Origin: Haematobacter missouriensis
GTDB taxonomy: Bacteria; Pseudomonadota; Alphaproteobacteria; Rhodobacterales; Rhodobacteraceae
Assembly (NCBI RefSeq): GCF_000740775.1
Contig: NZ_JFGS01000003.1
Location: 186,001-250,000, forward strand
DNA: 64,000 nucleotides
Reading direction: 5' to 3'
How positions within the stretch are numbered: the first letter of the stretch is position 1; every line of letters starts with the position of its first letter. A model generated the notes under the pieces. It was not told the origin of the DNA. It ran no database searches and worked only from the letters and a program-made list of their open reading frames with translations. Both the position numbers and the translations under genes were made by a program. Below, one piece after another: positions 10,910 through 20,222 of the stretch.

Positions 10910-11677
10910 TCAGACGAAGGGATCCTGCGGATATTCCACTCCGGTGAGGTAGAGCCCCTGCGGCGGAGAGACCGGCCCGCAGGCGGCCCTGTCCCGCGCT
11001 TCCAGCGCGCGCGTCACGTCCTCCGGCGTCCAGCCACCCGCCCCCACCCGTTCCAGCGTGCCCACCATGGAACGGACCTGATTGTGCAGGAAACTCCTTG
11101 CGCGAAGATGGAACCGGTATTCCGTGCCGCCGGGATAAGGCAGCACTTCCAGATCGAACTGGTCCAGCGTCTTGACGGGGGAGTTCGCCTGGCAGAGCGT
11201 GGAGCGGAAGGTGGTGAAGTCGTGGCGTCCGACCAGACGCGCCGCGCCAGCCCGCATCGCCTCTGCATCCAGCGTCTGCCGAACCTGCCAGACCAGCCCC
11301 GCGTCATGGGTGACGGGTGCTCGTCGCGAGACTAGGCGGAAGGTATAGCGCCGCTCCAGCGCGGAGAAACGGGCATGGAAATCCCCGGCGACCTCCGCGA
11401 CGGCCACCACTGCCACGGGAGCAGGCTTCAGGTGATGGTTCAGCGCCTCCATCAGCCGGAACGGCTGCCACGCGCGTGCAAGGTCGCAATGGGCCACCTG
11501 GCCTGTGGCATGAACACCGGAATCCGTCCGCCCCGCCGCGCCGATGCCCGGCGCCTCCGCCTCCAGCCGGCGGAGAGCGGTTTCCACCGCCTGCTGCACC
11601 GACGGTTGGCCGGACTGGCGCTGCCACCCGGCGAAAGGCGCGCCATCATATTCGATTTTCAGAGCATAGCGTGGCAT
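10910..11677 (-). CDS. truA: tRNA pseudouridine(38-40) synthase
   Basis: Isomerises uridines 38-40 in the anticodon arm of tRNAs to pseudouridine. The 255-residue protein contains the catalytic aspartate in GRTDSGVHA (Asp52), preceded by the TruA hallmark [12 protein letters not shown], and later [13 protein letters not shown], conserved in TruA. The start ATG at 11675-11677 ([12 protein letters not shown]) is preferred; another ATG three codons upstream is possible. It is divergent from ycjX; the first gene of that pair begins about 95 bp away. Confidence 0.95.
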   Translation of the reverse strand: MPRYALKIEYDGAPFAGWQRQSGQPSVQQAVETALRRLEAEAPGIGAAGRTDSGVHATGQVAHCDLARAWQPFRLMEALNHHLKPAPVAVVAVAEVAGDFHARFSALERRYTFRLVSRRAPVTHDAGLVWQVRQTLDAEAMRAGAARLVGRHDFTTFRSTLCQANSPVKTLDQFDLEVLPYPGGTEYRFHLRARSFLHNQVRSMVGTLERVGAGGWTPEDVTRALEARDRAACGPVSPPQGLYLTGVEYPQDPFV

Positions 11678-11772
11678 GGCCGCCATGTGAGCCCAAGCGG
11701 CGCGTTTCGCAAGCCCTACACAGCGCCCCGATCCGGCCCTATGTTTGCAGAACACGCGAAAGGGAGCGGCAG

Positions 11773-13188
11773 TTGGTTCTTGGCAGGATTGCGGATGGCG
11801 TCTCGCGGAGCGTCGAAACCCTGGGCGCGACCGTGTCGGAGGCGTTTTTCGAACCCGTGATCCGTCTGGGCGTCACTGGGCTCGCGCGTTCGGGCAAGAC
11901 GGTGTTCATTACCTCGCTGGTGGCGAACCTGATGGATCGCGGGCGGATGCCGCAATTCTCCCCCGCCGCTTCGGGAGCGATCAAGGCCGCATGGCTTCAG
12001 CCACAGCCGGATGACACGCTCCCGCGGTTCGACTATGAATCGCATCTTGCCGCGCTGAGCGGTGACAATCCGCGCTGGCCGGAGTCGACGCGCTCCATCT
12101 CCCAGCTCCGCCTGTCCTTCCGGGTGCAGCCCACGGGTTTGCTGGGCGCGGTGTCAGGGCCCCGAACGGTGCATCTGGACATCGTGGATTACCCCGGCGA
12201 ATGGCTGCTGGACCTTGGGTTGATGGAAAAGACCTATGCCGACTGGTCTGCGGAAACCCTGCGGCGGCTGGAGACGCGGGAGGAGGGTCACGCCTTCCTT
12301 GCTCTCCTTGATGACACCGACGCAGACGGGAAGTTCGATGAGCCAAGGATAAAGGTGCTGGCCGAAGCCTTCACCGCCTATCTCCATGCCGCACGGGAGG
12401 CGGGCTTTTCCGACTGCACGCCGGGCCGCTTCCTGCTGCCGGGAGAGATGGCCGGCTCCCCGGTGCTGACATTCGCCCCCCTCCGCCCACCGGAGAAGCA
12501 CGCGCGGGGCAGCCTGTGGCGCGAATGCGAACGCCGGTTCGATGCCTATAAGCGGGAGGTGGTGAAGCCCTTCTTCCGCGACCATTTCGCCCGCATCGAC
12601 CGGCAGGTGGTGCTGGTCGATGCGCTCGGCGCGATTCATTCCGGCCCGCCCGCGGTGGAGGATCTGCGGCAGGCGCTGGCCGACATCCTCGGCGCTTTCC
12701 GGCCCGGACGGAACCGCTGGCTCACCTCCCTGCTGGGCGGCAGGCGGGTGGAGCGGATCCTGTTCGCCGCCACAAAGGCGGACCACCTTCACCATTCCCA
12801 GCACCCGAGGCTCACCGCCATCATGGAGGCTCTGGTGCGGGAGGCACGGGACCGGGCAGATTTCTCCGGCGCCCGGACCGCGGCCATGTCCATCGCTTCC
12901 ATCCGCGCGACGGTGGAGGAGCAGATCGACTGGCGCGGCCAGATGCTGGACGCCGTGCGGGGAACGCTGCTCGGCTCCGGGCGGCAGGCGGCCTATTATC
13001 CGGGTGAGCTGCCAGACGACCCCGCCCGGTTGCTGTCCCCCGCACGGGAGGGGGTGAAGAAATGGCTGGATGCGGATTACGAGATCATGAACTTCGCGCC
13101 CCCCAAGCTGCATCTGCGCCCCGGTGAAGGGCCGCCCCATATCCGCCTTGACCGCGCGGCGGAGTTCCTGATCGGAGACCGGCTGTGA
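11773..13188 (+). CDS. ycjX: YcjX-family GTP-binding protein
   Basis: P-loop NTPase of the YcjX family (DUF463), a stress-linked GTPase-like protein of unsettled cellular role. The frame gives 471 residues from a TTG at 11773 with GGGAG six bases ahead; no ATG or GTG fits without running back into truA. Walker A GLARSGKT is at 36-43, and the segment [13 protein letters not shown] looks like the switch/Walker B region. Near the C-terminus, the stretch [14 protein letters not shown] supplies a TKAD motif like the NKxD base-recognition element of GTPases. The last base of the sense codons overlaps the next gene (GTGA), indicating coupled translation with the TIGR01620 membrane protein, its usual partner. 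Confidence 0.88.
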   Translation: MVLGRIADGVSRSVETLGATVSEAFFEPVIRLGVTGLARSGKTVFITSLVANLMDRGRMPQFSPAASGAIKAAWLQPQPDDTLPRFDYESHLAALSGDNPRWPESTRSISQLRLSFRVQPTGLLGAVSGPRTVHLDIVDYPGEWLLDLGLMEKTYADWSAETLRRLETREEGHAFLALLDDTDADGKFDEPRIKVLAEAFTAYLHAAREAGFSDCTPGRFLLPGEMAGSPVLTFAPLRPPEKHARGSLWRECERRFDAYKREVVKPFFRDHFARIDRQVVLVDALGAIHSGPPAVEDLRQALADILGAFRPGRNRWLTSLLGGRRVERILFAATKADHLHHSQHPRLTAIMEALVREARDRADFSGARTAAMSIASIRATVEEQIDWRGQMLDAVRGTLLGSGRQAAYYPGELPDDPARLLSPAREGVKKWLDADYEIMNFAPPKLHLRPGEGPPHIRLDRAAEFLIGDRL

Positions 13189-14195
13189 GCGAGACCCCGC
13201 GCAAGGGCGTGCTGATCGAATATGCCGACGATGACCGGCCGGAGGTCACGCCCGACTCCGCCCCGCCGATCATGGACGACCCGGACGCCGATCTTCCCAC
13301 CGGGCAGGCGATGCGGACGATGGCGGTGCTGGCCTCCAGCCGTCCCTCCCGCCTGGCGAAGTTCTTCTGGGCGGTGCTGGTCGCGCTGATCGGCTTTGTC
13401 GTGACGCTCGCCACGTGGGATTACATCACCGGCCTCATCCAGCGGAACCCGACGCTCGGCACCATTGCGCTGGTGCTGGTGGGGCTGTTCTGTCTCGCGC
13501 TGCTGCTGCTCATCGGCAAGGAATGGGTGGCCTATCTGCGTCTCGCCCGTCTCGACCACGTGAAGGTGGAGGTGGAGAAGGCGCTGGCTTCGGGTGATCT
13601 GTCCTTGGCGCGCAAGGTGGCCGATGACGTGGTGGCACTTTACGCGGGCCGCCCGGAGCTCCGCTGGGGGCGGGAGAGGTATGCCGCGCGGCGCGAGGAG
13701 CTGCTGGACGGCGACGGCCTCATCGATCTTGCGGAGGTCGAGGTGCTGGCTCCCCTCGACATCGCCGCCCGGAGGGAGGTGGAGGGCGCTGCGCGGCAGG
13801 TGGCCGTGGTCACCGCCTTCGTCCCGCTGGCGCTGGCGGATGTGCTGACGGCGCTGGCCGCGAACCTGAGGATGATCCGCCGTATCGCAGAGATCTACGG
13901 CGGGCGGACCGGCTTTTTCGGGAGCTGGCGGCTGCTGCGCACCGTTCTGACCCATCTGGTTGCCACCGGCGCGGTCGCGGCGGGCGACGATCTGATCGAG
14001 CCGCTGGTCGGCGGGGGGCTTCTGTCCAAGCTGTCGCGCCGCTTCGGCGAGGGGGTGGTGAATGGCTCCCTCACCGCGCGGGTCGGCGTCGCGGCGATGG
14101 AGGTCTGCCGCCCGCTGCCCTTCCGCCGCGCGCCGCGTCCCAAGGTGGCAAACCTCGTGAGCCGCGCCCTGACCGGCTTGTTCGACCGCAGGTGA
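13185..14195 (+). CDS. TIGR01620 / YcjF-family (DUF697) membrane protein
   Basis: Inner-membrane protein of 336 residues, the regular partner of YcjX. The N-terminal 50 residues are acidic and cytoplasmic-looking, then two hydrophobic helices follow at about 60-84 and 91-111, then a long helical cytoplasmic part with a DUF697-like C-terminal region (the stretch TAFVPLALADVLTALAANLR is a typical amphipathic or re-entrant segment). The start is GTG at 13185-13187 within a GTGA overlap with the ycjX stop. In gammaproteobacteria the pair belongs to the phage-shock regulon; no PspF-type sigma-54 promoter is visible here. The function is unknown. Confidence 0.85.
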   Translation: MSETPRKGVLIEYADDDRPEVTPDSAPPIMDDPDADLPTGQAMRTMAVLASSRPSRLAKFFWAVLVALIGFVVTLATWDYITGLIQRNPTLGTIALVLVGLFCLALLLLIGKEWVAYLRLARLDHVKVEVEKALASGDLSLARKVADDVVALYAGRPELRWGRERYAARREELLDGDGLIDLAEVEVLAPLDIAARREVEGAARQVAVVTAFVPLALADVLTALAANLRMIRRIAEIYGGRTGFFGSWRLLRTVLTHLVATGAVAAGDDLIEPLVGGGLLSKLSRRFGEGVVNGSLTARVGVAAMEVCRPLPFRRAPRPKVANLVSRALTGLFDRR

Positions 14196-14367
14196 CCCGC
14201 AAGCCGGGTGTGGACGACGCCGGTGAGCGGCTCTATAAGCGCCCAATGGACGCGACGCTGGCACGCAATTTCCGAATTACCGGCCCGGCTCTCTGACCTT
14301 TCAGAGACGCCGGGGACATGGGTTTCCGACCCGCGCCGACAATCCCTCTTCTGACCGGACCGTTCCG

Positions 14368-17343
14368 ATGACCGATACGCCTGCCGATACCGTGGACTAC
14401 CGCGACACCGTCTTCCTGCCGAAGACCGAATTCCCCATGCGTGCGGGCCTGCCCGCTCGGGAGCCGGAATGGCTCGCCCGGTGGGAGCGGATCGGCATCT
14501 ACGACCGTCTGCGCGAAAAGAAGGGGCGGACGTCCTTCGTGCTGCATGACGGCCCTCCCTATGCGAACGGGCATCTGCATATCGGCCACGCGCTGAACAA
14601 GACGCTGAAGGACTTCATCGTCCGCTCCCAGCAGATGATGGGCAAGGACAGCCGCTACGTCCCCGGCTGGGACTGTCACGGCCTGCCGATCGAATGGAAG
14701 ATCGAGGAACAGTACCGCGCCAAGGGTCTGAACAAGGACGACGTGCCCGTGGTGGACTTCCGCCGCGAATGCCGCCGCTTCGCCGAAGGCTGGGTCGATA
14801 TCCAGCGGGAGGAGTTCAAGCGCCTCGGCATCACCGGCAACTGGGCCGATCCCTACCTGACCATGGCCTATCATGCCGAAGCCGTGATCGCCGACGAATA
14901 CATGAAGTTCGTCATGAACGGCTCGGTCTATCAGGGGTCGAAGCCGGTCATGTGGTCCCCGGTCGAAAAGACCGCGCTGGCCGAGGCGGAGATCGAGTAC
15001 CACGATCACACCTCGCACACGATCTGGGTGAAGTTCCCGGTGATCGCGGCAATTTCGGCTCGCGCAGAATGGGTCAGGCCCGGCGAAGATCTAACCCCCC
15101 TAGTTGAGCGCACACACGAACGACAAACTGATCTCCGTAATGCATCAGTAGTGATCTGGACCACCACTCCGTGGACCATTCCTCAAAACCGTGCGGTCGC
15201 ATTCAATCCCGATATTTCGTACGGCTTGTACCGGGTGGTCGAAGCGGCAGAGGACAATTGGGCCAAGCCAGGTGATTTGCTCATCCTCGCCGACAAACTC
15301 GCCGAAAGCGTGTTTACCGCCGCCAGAGTGGATAGAGTGGAACGTGTCCGTGAGGTAACGGGCGGTGATCTCAAAACTATCAAGATGTCCCATCCGCTGC
15401 GCGGCGTGGAGGGCGGCAAGGGCGAGTGGGACTATGACGTGCCCATGCTGCCGGGCGATCATGTCACTGACGATGCCGGCACGGGCTTTGTCCATACCGC
15501 GCCCAGCCACGGCGATGACGACTATCAGCTCGGCCTGAAGTTCGGCCTTCCGATGACCTACAACGTGATGGAGGATGGCTCCTACCGGGCCGACCTGCCG
15601 CTCTTCGCGGGGGAGTTCATCATCACGCCGAAGGGCAAGGAAGGCGGCGCGAACAAGGCGGTCATCGACCGGCTGGTCGAGGCGGACGCCCTGATCGCAC
15701 GGGGCCGGATCAAGCACTCCTACCCGCATAGCTGGCGCTCCAAGGCCCCGGTCATCTACCGCAACACACCGCAGTGGTTCGTCGCGATCGACAAGCCGCT
15801 GGACGATGGCACGGGCACTTATGGCGACACGATCCGTCAGCGCGCGCTGACCTCCATCGAGGATCTGGTGGCGTTTACGCCCGTTTCGGGGCGCAACCGG
15901 CTGCATTCCATGATGGAGACGCGGCCCGACTGGGTTCTGTCGCGCCAGCGTGCCTGGGGCGTGCCGCTCACCTGCTTCGTGAAAAGGGGCGCGAAGCCCA
16001 CGGATGCCGATTTCCTGCTCCGCGATGCGGAGGTGAACGCCCGGATCGTCGCGGCATTCGAGGCCGACGGCGCGGATGTGTGGTTCGAGGACGGATTCAA
16101 GGAAAAGGTGCTGGACGGCCTTTACGATCCCGCCGCCTACGATCAGGTCAGGGACGTGCTGGACGTGTGGTTCGACAGCGGCTCCACCCATGCCTTCGTG
16201 CTGCGCGACCGGCCCGACGGTACGCCGGACGGCATCGCGGATCTGTATCTGGAGGGGACGGACCAGCATCGCGGCTGGTTCCACTCCTCCATGCTGCAGG
16301 CCTGTGGCACAATCGGGCGCGCACCCTATCGGGGGGTGCTGACCCACGGTTTCACGCTGGACGAGAAGGGCATGAAGATGTCCAAGTCGCTCGGCAATAC
16401 CGTGGTCCCGGCGGAGGTCATCAAGGAATACGGGGCGGACATCCTGCGCCTCTGGGTGGCGCAGTCCGATTTCACGGTGGATCAGCGGATCGGCAAGGAG
16501 ATCCTGAAGGGCACCGCCGACAGCTATCGCCGCCTGCGCAACACCATGCGTTTCATGCTCGGCAATCTCGACGGCTGGGACGAGGCGGAACGCATCGCGC
16601 CGCAGGAGATGCCGGAGCTGGAACGCTGGGTGCTGCACCGTCTGGCCGAGCTGGATGGCGAGGTCCGGCGCGGCTATGACGCCTATGACTTCCAGGGCGT
16701 GTTCCAGAAGCTGTTCCAGTTCTGCACCGTCGATCTGTCGGCGTTCTACTTCGATATCCGCAAGGACGTGCTCTATTGCGATGGCGTGGGCAGCCTGCGC
16801 CGGCGCGCGGCGCGCACGGTGCTCGACATCCTGTTCCACCGGCTGGTCACATGGCTCGCCCCGGTGCTGGCGTTCACGATGGAGGATGTCTGGCTGTCGC
16901 GCTATCCGGGCGAGGAGTCTTCCGTCCACCTGCAGGACTTCCCCGAGACGCCTGTGAATTGGCAGGATGCCGAACTCGCCCGCAAATGGGAGGAGATCCG
17001 CCGCGTGCGCCGGGTGGTGACGGCCGCGCTGGAGATCCAGCGGCAGGAGAAGGTGATCGGCTCCAGTCTGGAGGCCGCTCCCGTCGTCCATGTGCGCAAC
17101 CCGGACATGCAGGAGGCGCTGAAGGGCGTCGAATTCGCGGATGTCTGCATCACTTCTGAAATCTGGCTGACCACCGATCCGATCCCCGCCGAGGCATTCC
17201 GCCTGCCGGAGATCGAGGGTGTGGGCGTGGTCTTTGAACGTGCGGACGGCGGCAAATGCGAACGCTGCTGGAAGATCCTGCCCGATGTCGGCACCCATAA
17301 GCATCCGGGCACCTGTGCCCGCTGCGATGCCGTGCTCGGCTGA
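14368..17343 (+). CDS. ileS: isoleucyl-tRNA synthetase
   Basis: Charges tRNA-Ile and edits mischarged valine. The 991-residue class I synthetase has PYANGHLHIGH at 64-74, KMSKS at 670-674, the editing-domain motif WTTTPWTIP near residue 264, and a C-terminal zinc-binding cluster (CERC...CARC). The family length is about 940, so this is slightly long but complete. Codons for residues about 240-345 differ sharply from the rest of the gene, with CTA, AGA, CGA, GTA and TCA and GC near 55 percent in 15121-15360; the protein alignment there still reads as a normal editing domain, so the patch is probably a recombined segment. A 7-bp hairpin (14290-14307) lies in the leader; no T-box is seen. Confidence 0.96.
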   Translation: MTDTPADTVDYRDTVFLPKTEFPMRAGLPAREPEWLARWERIGIYDRLREKKGRTSFVLHDGPPYANGHLHIGHALNKTLKDFIVRSQQMMGKDSRYVPGWDCHGLPIEWKIEEQYRAKGLNKDDVPVVDFRRECRRFAEGWVDIQREEFKRLGITGNWADPYLTMAYHAEAVIADEYMKFVMNGSVYQGSKPVMWSPVEKTALAEAEIEYHDHTSHTIWVKFPVIAAISARAEWVRPGEDLTPLVERTHERQTDLRNASVVIWTTTPWTIPQNRAVAFNPDISYGLYRVVEAAEDNWAKPGDLLILADKLAESVFTAARVDRVERVREVTGGDLKTIKMSHPLRGVEGGKGEWDYDVPMLPGDHVTDDAGTGFVHTAPSHGDDDYQLGLKFGLPMTYNVMEDGSYRADLPLFAGEFIITPKGKEGGANKAVIDRLVEADALIARGRIKHSYPHSWRSKAPVIYRNTPQWFVAIDKPLDDGTGTYGDTIRQRALTSIEDLVAFTPVSGRNRLHSMMETRPDWVLSRQRAWGVPLTCFVKRGAKPTDADFLLRDAEVNARIVAAFEADGADVWFEDGFKEKVLDGLYDPAAYDQVRDVLDVWFDSGSTHAFVLRDRPDGTPDGIADLYLEGTDQHRGWFHSSMLQACGTIGRAPYRGVLTHGFTLDEKGMKMSKSLGNTVVPAEVIKEYGADILRLWVAQSDFTVDQRIGKEILKGTADSYRRLRNTMRFMLGNLDGWDEAERIAPQEMPELERWVLHRLAELDGEVRRGYDAYDFQGVFQKLFQFCTVDLSAFYFDIRKDVLYCDGVGSLRRRAARTVLDILFHRLVTWLAPVLAFTMEDVWLSRYPGEESSVHLQDFPETPVNWQDAELARKWEEIRRVRRVVTAALEIQRQEKVIGSSLEAAPVVHVRNPDMQEALKGVEFADVCITSEIWLTTDPIPAEAFRLPEIEGVGVVFERADGGKCERCWKILPDVGTHKHPGTCARCDAVLG

Positions 17344-17374
17344 AGCGCGCGGGACACTCGGATGAATGATAAGG

Positions 17375-17400
17375 AAAAGGGCGCGGTTTCGCGCCCTTTT
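17375..17400. terminator. bidirectional terminator between ileS and pcs
   Basis: A perfect stem with flanking A and T runs: AAAAGGGCGCG, loop GTTT, CGCGCCCTTTT. It lies 32 bases after the ileS stop and 23 bases before the convergent pcs stop, and its symmetric A/T tails suit both directions. Confidence 0.85.
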
Positions 17401-17422
17401 GACATCCCGTCACTGGTGCCGC

Positions 17423-18166
17423 TCAGGGTGGTGAGAAGCGCCCGGGCCTTTCGGTCATTTGCTGCACGATCCCGGCAAGGACCAGATAGATCGTCGTGAT
17501 CGCCAGCCCCCACTGCACGAAGCTGGAGGGCCAGAAATCCACCCAGGCGCTCCATCCGGCCAGCGCCACCCAGAGGAACGCCACCGGGCGCGTCAGGGCA
17601 GACCAGCGCTTCGTTCGCATGGGATGGACGAACTTCAGCGGCGCGAACATCAGCACCGCCAATGCTATGACGATGGCGAGCGCGATCCAGAAATCCGGCT
17701 TCAGCGCAAAGAACACAAGCACCACCATGTTCCAGCAGGCCGGAAAGCCGGAAAAGGAGTTGTCCTTGGTCTTCATCCGACTGTCCGCGAAATAGAGGAC
17801 CGAGGCGAAGTTGATGACCAGTATCGCACACCAACCCGTCCATCCGGGCAGAATACCGGAGGCAAACAGCGCATAGGCGGGGATGAACACGTAGGTCAGG
17901 TAGTCGATGATGAGGTCGAGCAGCACCCCGTCGATGATCGGCGCCTTTTCCCGCACGTCGTAACGGCGGGCCAGCGGGCCGTCGATCCCGTCCACGATGA
18001 AAGCGACGACCAGCCACAGGAACATCGTGTCCCACTTGTGATCGACGGCGGCAAGCATGGCCAGCGTCGCCCAGATCGCCCCGGTGGCGGTGAAGATATG
18101 GACCAGATAGGCGCGAGCGGTGGTGATCATGGTAATCCCGTGACGTTCCCCCCGGTCATCGCCCAT
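17423..18166 (-). CDS. pcs: phosphatidylcholine synthase
   Basis: Makes phosphatidylcholine in one step from CDP-diacylglycerol and choline, a pathway typical of alphaproteobacteria. The polytopic protein (about 247 residues) carries the CDP-alcohol phosphotransferase motif as DGPLAR, then G and two aspartates in DGVLLDLIIDYLTY, and about eight hydrophobic helices. DSRMKTKDNSFSGFPACWN further on is characteristic of Pcs rather than of PgsA or PssA. Two starts compete: ATG at 18164-18166 with GAGGGAAAT ahead, chosen here, and ATG at 18128-18130 (MITTARAYLVH). It lies 393 bp after xerC on the same strand and likely has its own promoter. Confidence 0.9.
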   Translation of the reverse strand: MGDDRGERHGITMITTARAYLVHIFTATGAIWATLAMLAAVDHKWDTMFLWLVVAFIVDGIDGPLARRYDVREKAPIIDGVLLDLIIDYLTYVFIPAYALFASGILPGWTGWCAILVINFASVLYFADSRMKTKDNSFSGFPACWNMVVLVFFALKPDFWIALAIVIALAVLMFAPLKFVHPMRTKRWSALTRPVAFLWVALAGWSAWVDFWPSSFVQWGLAITTIYLVLAGIVQQMTERPGRFSPP

Positions 18167-18559
18167 ATTTCCCTCGGGTGCAACGCCGGGACGCGCACGA
18201 AGGGCCCAGATCGTCTGATCGCCCTGGCTGTCCCTGCAATCATGGTGGCAGGACGAAGCATCCTGCAGGGTTGAGGGACGGACATCGGACGGGGCGGTCG
18301 CAGTGCCTCAACCGTGCCCGCGGATTGCCGACGACAGCTGTCTTCCGTTCCAGCCCCAGCGGCATTGAGATCGCTTGCCGCGATCCGCCTGCTTCCCGCC
18401 GGCGGTGTGCCAAACCACTGATCCGCGACATGCGCGGGATTAGCCCTCCGAAGGGGCCGTGGGGCCTCATCGTGGCACACGGCGGTTCGAAATTGGCCCG
18501 TGACGGGACGTATTCCTCATCACTGCTGCAGAGATGAATCTTGTAACAGCCTCCGCCGC
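18167..18559. other. xerC-pcs intergenic region (393 bp)
   Basis: No gene is supported. A 107-codon minus-strand frame (18240-18563) opens with an ATGA overlap to the xerC stop, but its composition (many Cys, Pro and Arg, no recognisable fold) argues against coding. The region presumably carries the pcs promoter, but I cannot point to convincing elements. Confidence 0.5.
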
Positions 18560-19480
18560 TCATGCTCGCGGATGAGTGTTCTCGTAAACCTCCATCAGGC
18601 GCCGCGCATCCACAGCGGTATAGACCTGCGTGGTGGAAAGCGAAGCGTGGCCCAGCAGTTCCTGTATAGCCCGGAGGTCGCCTCCCGCGTTCAGAAGGTG
18701 TGTGGCGAAGGAATGGCGGAGCGCGTGGGGGGTGGCCGTCGCAGGCAGACCCATCTGGTTTCTGACCCGCTCCATTGCACGCGTGATCAGGCCGGGGTTG
18801 AGCGGGCCGCCGCGCGCGCCCCGGAACAGCGGCTCCTCCGCCGGAACGGCGAAGGGAAGCAGGGCGACGTAATCCGCGACTGCCTGCCGTGCGACGGGCA
18901 GCACCGGAACGAGACGTTCCTTGTTCCCTTTGCCGATGACGCGCAGCGTCTCGCCCAGCGGGGCATCACGACGGCGCAGGGACAGTGCTTCCGAAATACG
19001 CAGGCCGCAGCCGTAGAGCAGCGTCACCACCGCGGCGTCGCGAGCGCCAAGCCAAGGTTCTTCGTGCTGAAGCTCCACCCGGTCTATGACGGAAAGGGCG
19101 GCCTCCTCGCTCAACGGGCGGGGCAGGCGCGCCTTGAAGCGGGGCGGGCGGATGCTGAGGACGGCGGTCGGCTCGAACCCCTCGCGTTCCGCCAGCCAGC
19201 CGTAGAAGGTCTTGACCGCCGTGAGCGCACGGGCAAGCGACCGCGCCGAGAGGCCGCGCCCGCGCTCATGCGCCATCCAGGCGCGCATGTCAGAGCCCGT
19301 GATGCGGGCGAGGGGAGCCAGACCTGATGCGCCGCCATGATGGGTCGAAAGGAACGCGAGAAACCCCGTCACATCGCCGCGATAGGCCGTCACCGTGTTC
19401 TCTGCAGCACCCTCCACCGCGCGGAGCCGGGTCAACCATTGCTCCAGCGCATCTCTGATCGCGGGCGAAAGCAGGCTCAT
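18560..19480 (-). CDS. xerC: tyrosine recombinase XerC
   Basis: Resolves chromosome dimers with XerD at dif. The 306-residue protein has an N-terminal SAM-like DNA-binding domain and a complete catalytic set: Arg161 (GLRISEA), Lys184 (GKGNKER), His252-x-x-Arg255 (HALRHSFATHLL), His278 (GHASLSTTQ) and nucleophile Tyr287 (VYT). Length and motif spacing match the host Xer proteins rather than phage integrases. Its ATG overlaps the stop of the DUF484 gene (ATGA), a neighbour pairing also seen in gammaproteobacteria, which supports the XerC rather than XerD assignment. Confidence 0.93.
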   Translation of the reverse strand: MSLLSPAIRDALEQWLTRLRAVEGAAENTVTAYRGDVTGFLAFLSTHHGGASGLAPLARITGSDMRAWMAHERGRGLSARSLARALTAVKTFYGWLAEREGFEPTAVLSIRPPRFKARLPRPLSEEAALSVIDRVELQHEEPWLGARDAAVVTLLYGCGLRISEALSLRRRDAPLGETLRVIGKGNKERLVPVLPVARQAVADYVALLPFAVPAEEPLFRGARGGPLNPGLITRAMERVRNQMGLPATATPHALRHSFATHLLNAGGDLRAIQELLGHASLSTTQVYTAVDARRLMEVYENTHPRA

Positions 19481-20160
19481 GCCAGCCAGCGGCGCATCAT
19501 CCGCTCAAAGGCTGCTGCGAGGAAGGTGAGCAGCTCCGTGCCGTGGCTCGAACGGAAATGGTTGGCATCGGAGGAACCGAGCGCCAGCAGCCCCGGCAGC
19601 CGTCCGGGGCCGAGATCCAGCAGAAGCAGCGCTTCGGACAGGATGGCGGCGTTGTCGTAAAGCTCGCCCGAATCCTGAAGGGGGCGGAGCGTGACCGGCT
19701 TGGCCCGCCCCCGCCGCCCGGTGGAGACATAGGCGTCACAGAAGCCTTCGGGCGCGATCTTCAGGACGGGAAGGGGGCCGGCCGTCTCCGCCTCCACCTC
19801 TGCCTCGATCACCAGGCGCACACTGTCGAGGCGCAGGATCTGCTGCGCTTCATCCTGAAGCATGGCGAGGAATTCGGCGAAATCCACAGGCTCCAGAAGC
19901 TTCAGCACGGCGCGCTGGACGATCCGGGTGCCGGCGAGGTTGTCATAAGCGGCGGCGATGACGTGCCGGTGCGTATCCTCCAGCCGGTCGAGTTCGGATT
20001 CGAGCCGCTCCATCGCGACGCTGCGCAGGTCTATCACATTGGGGCCGAGCGCGCGGTCATTCGCCGCTATGAGCGCGCGCATCAGATCCCTGTCTTCGAG
20101 AATGAGTTCCGGTTCCGCAAGAATACGTTCGCGCAGTTCCTGTGCCGTATTGTCCGCCAT
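19477..20160 (-). CDS. DUF484 (GAF-like) family protein
   Basis: Cytoplasmic protein of 227 residues with an N-terminal region of phosphate-rich-helix pattern (LRERILAEPELILEDRDLMRAL) and a GAF-like C-terminal domain ending HFRSSHGTELLTFLAAAFERMMRRWL, the signature layout of DUF484. Its function is not established. The family regularly sits directly upstream of xerC, as here, with a four-base overlap, so the two are translationally coupled. The start ATG at 20158-20160 (MADNTAQELR) is chosen because the upstream open frame lacks any conserved look. Confidence 0.88.
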   Translation of the reverse strand: MADNTAQELRERILAEPELILEDRDLMRALIAANDRALGPNVIDLRSVAMERLESELDRLEDTHRHVIAAAYDNLAGTRIVQRAVLKLLEPVDFAEFLAMLQDEAQQILRLDSVRLVIEAEVEAETAGPLPVLKIAPEGFCDAYVSTGRRGRAKPVTLRPLQDSGELYDNAAILSEALLLLDLGPGRLPGLLALGSSDANHFRSSHGTELLTFLAAAFERMMRRWLA

Positions 20161-20222
20161 GGCTGCCCTCTCGATTTTGCTCCGACTATGGCGGGGCGAC
20201 GGGAAGGCGGCAACGCGGGCGG

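Noticed and set aside
15145-17304. A 719-codon minus-strand frame opposite ileS
   Set aside because: Mirror of the ileS codon pattern with no recognisable domain.
18240-18563. A 107-codon minus-strand frame overlapping the xerC stop by an ATGA
   Set aside because: The overlap is suggestive, but the product has no fold-like pattern and many Cys, Pro and Arg. Probably chance.
18560-19480. Integrase of a mobile element
   Set aside because: Motif layout, length and the DUF484 neighbour fit chromosomal XerC; no att sites or cargo are seen.
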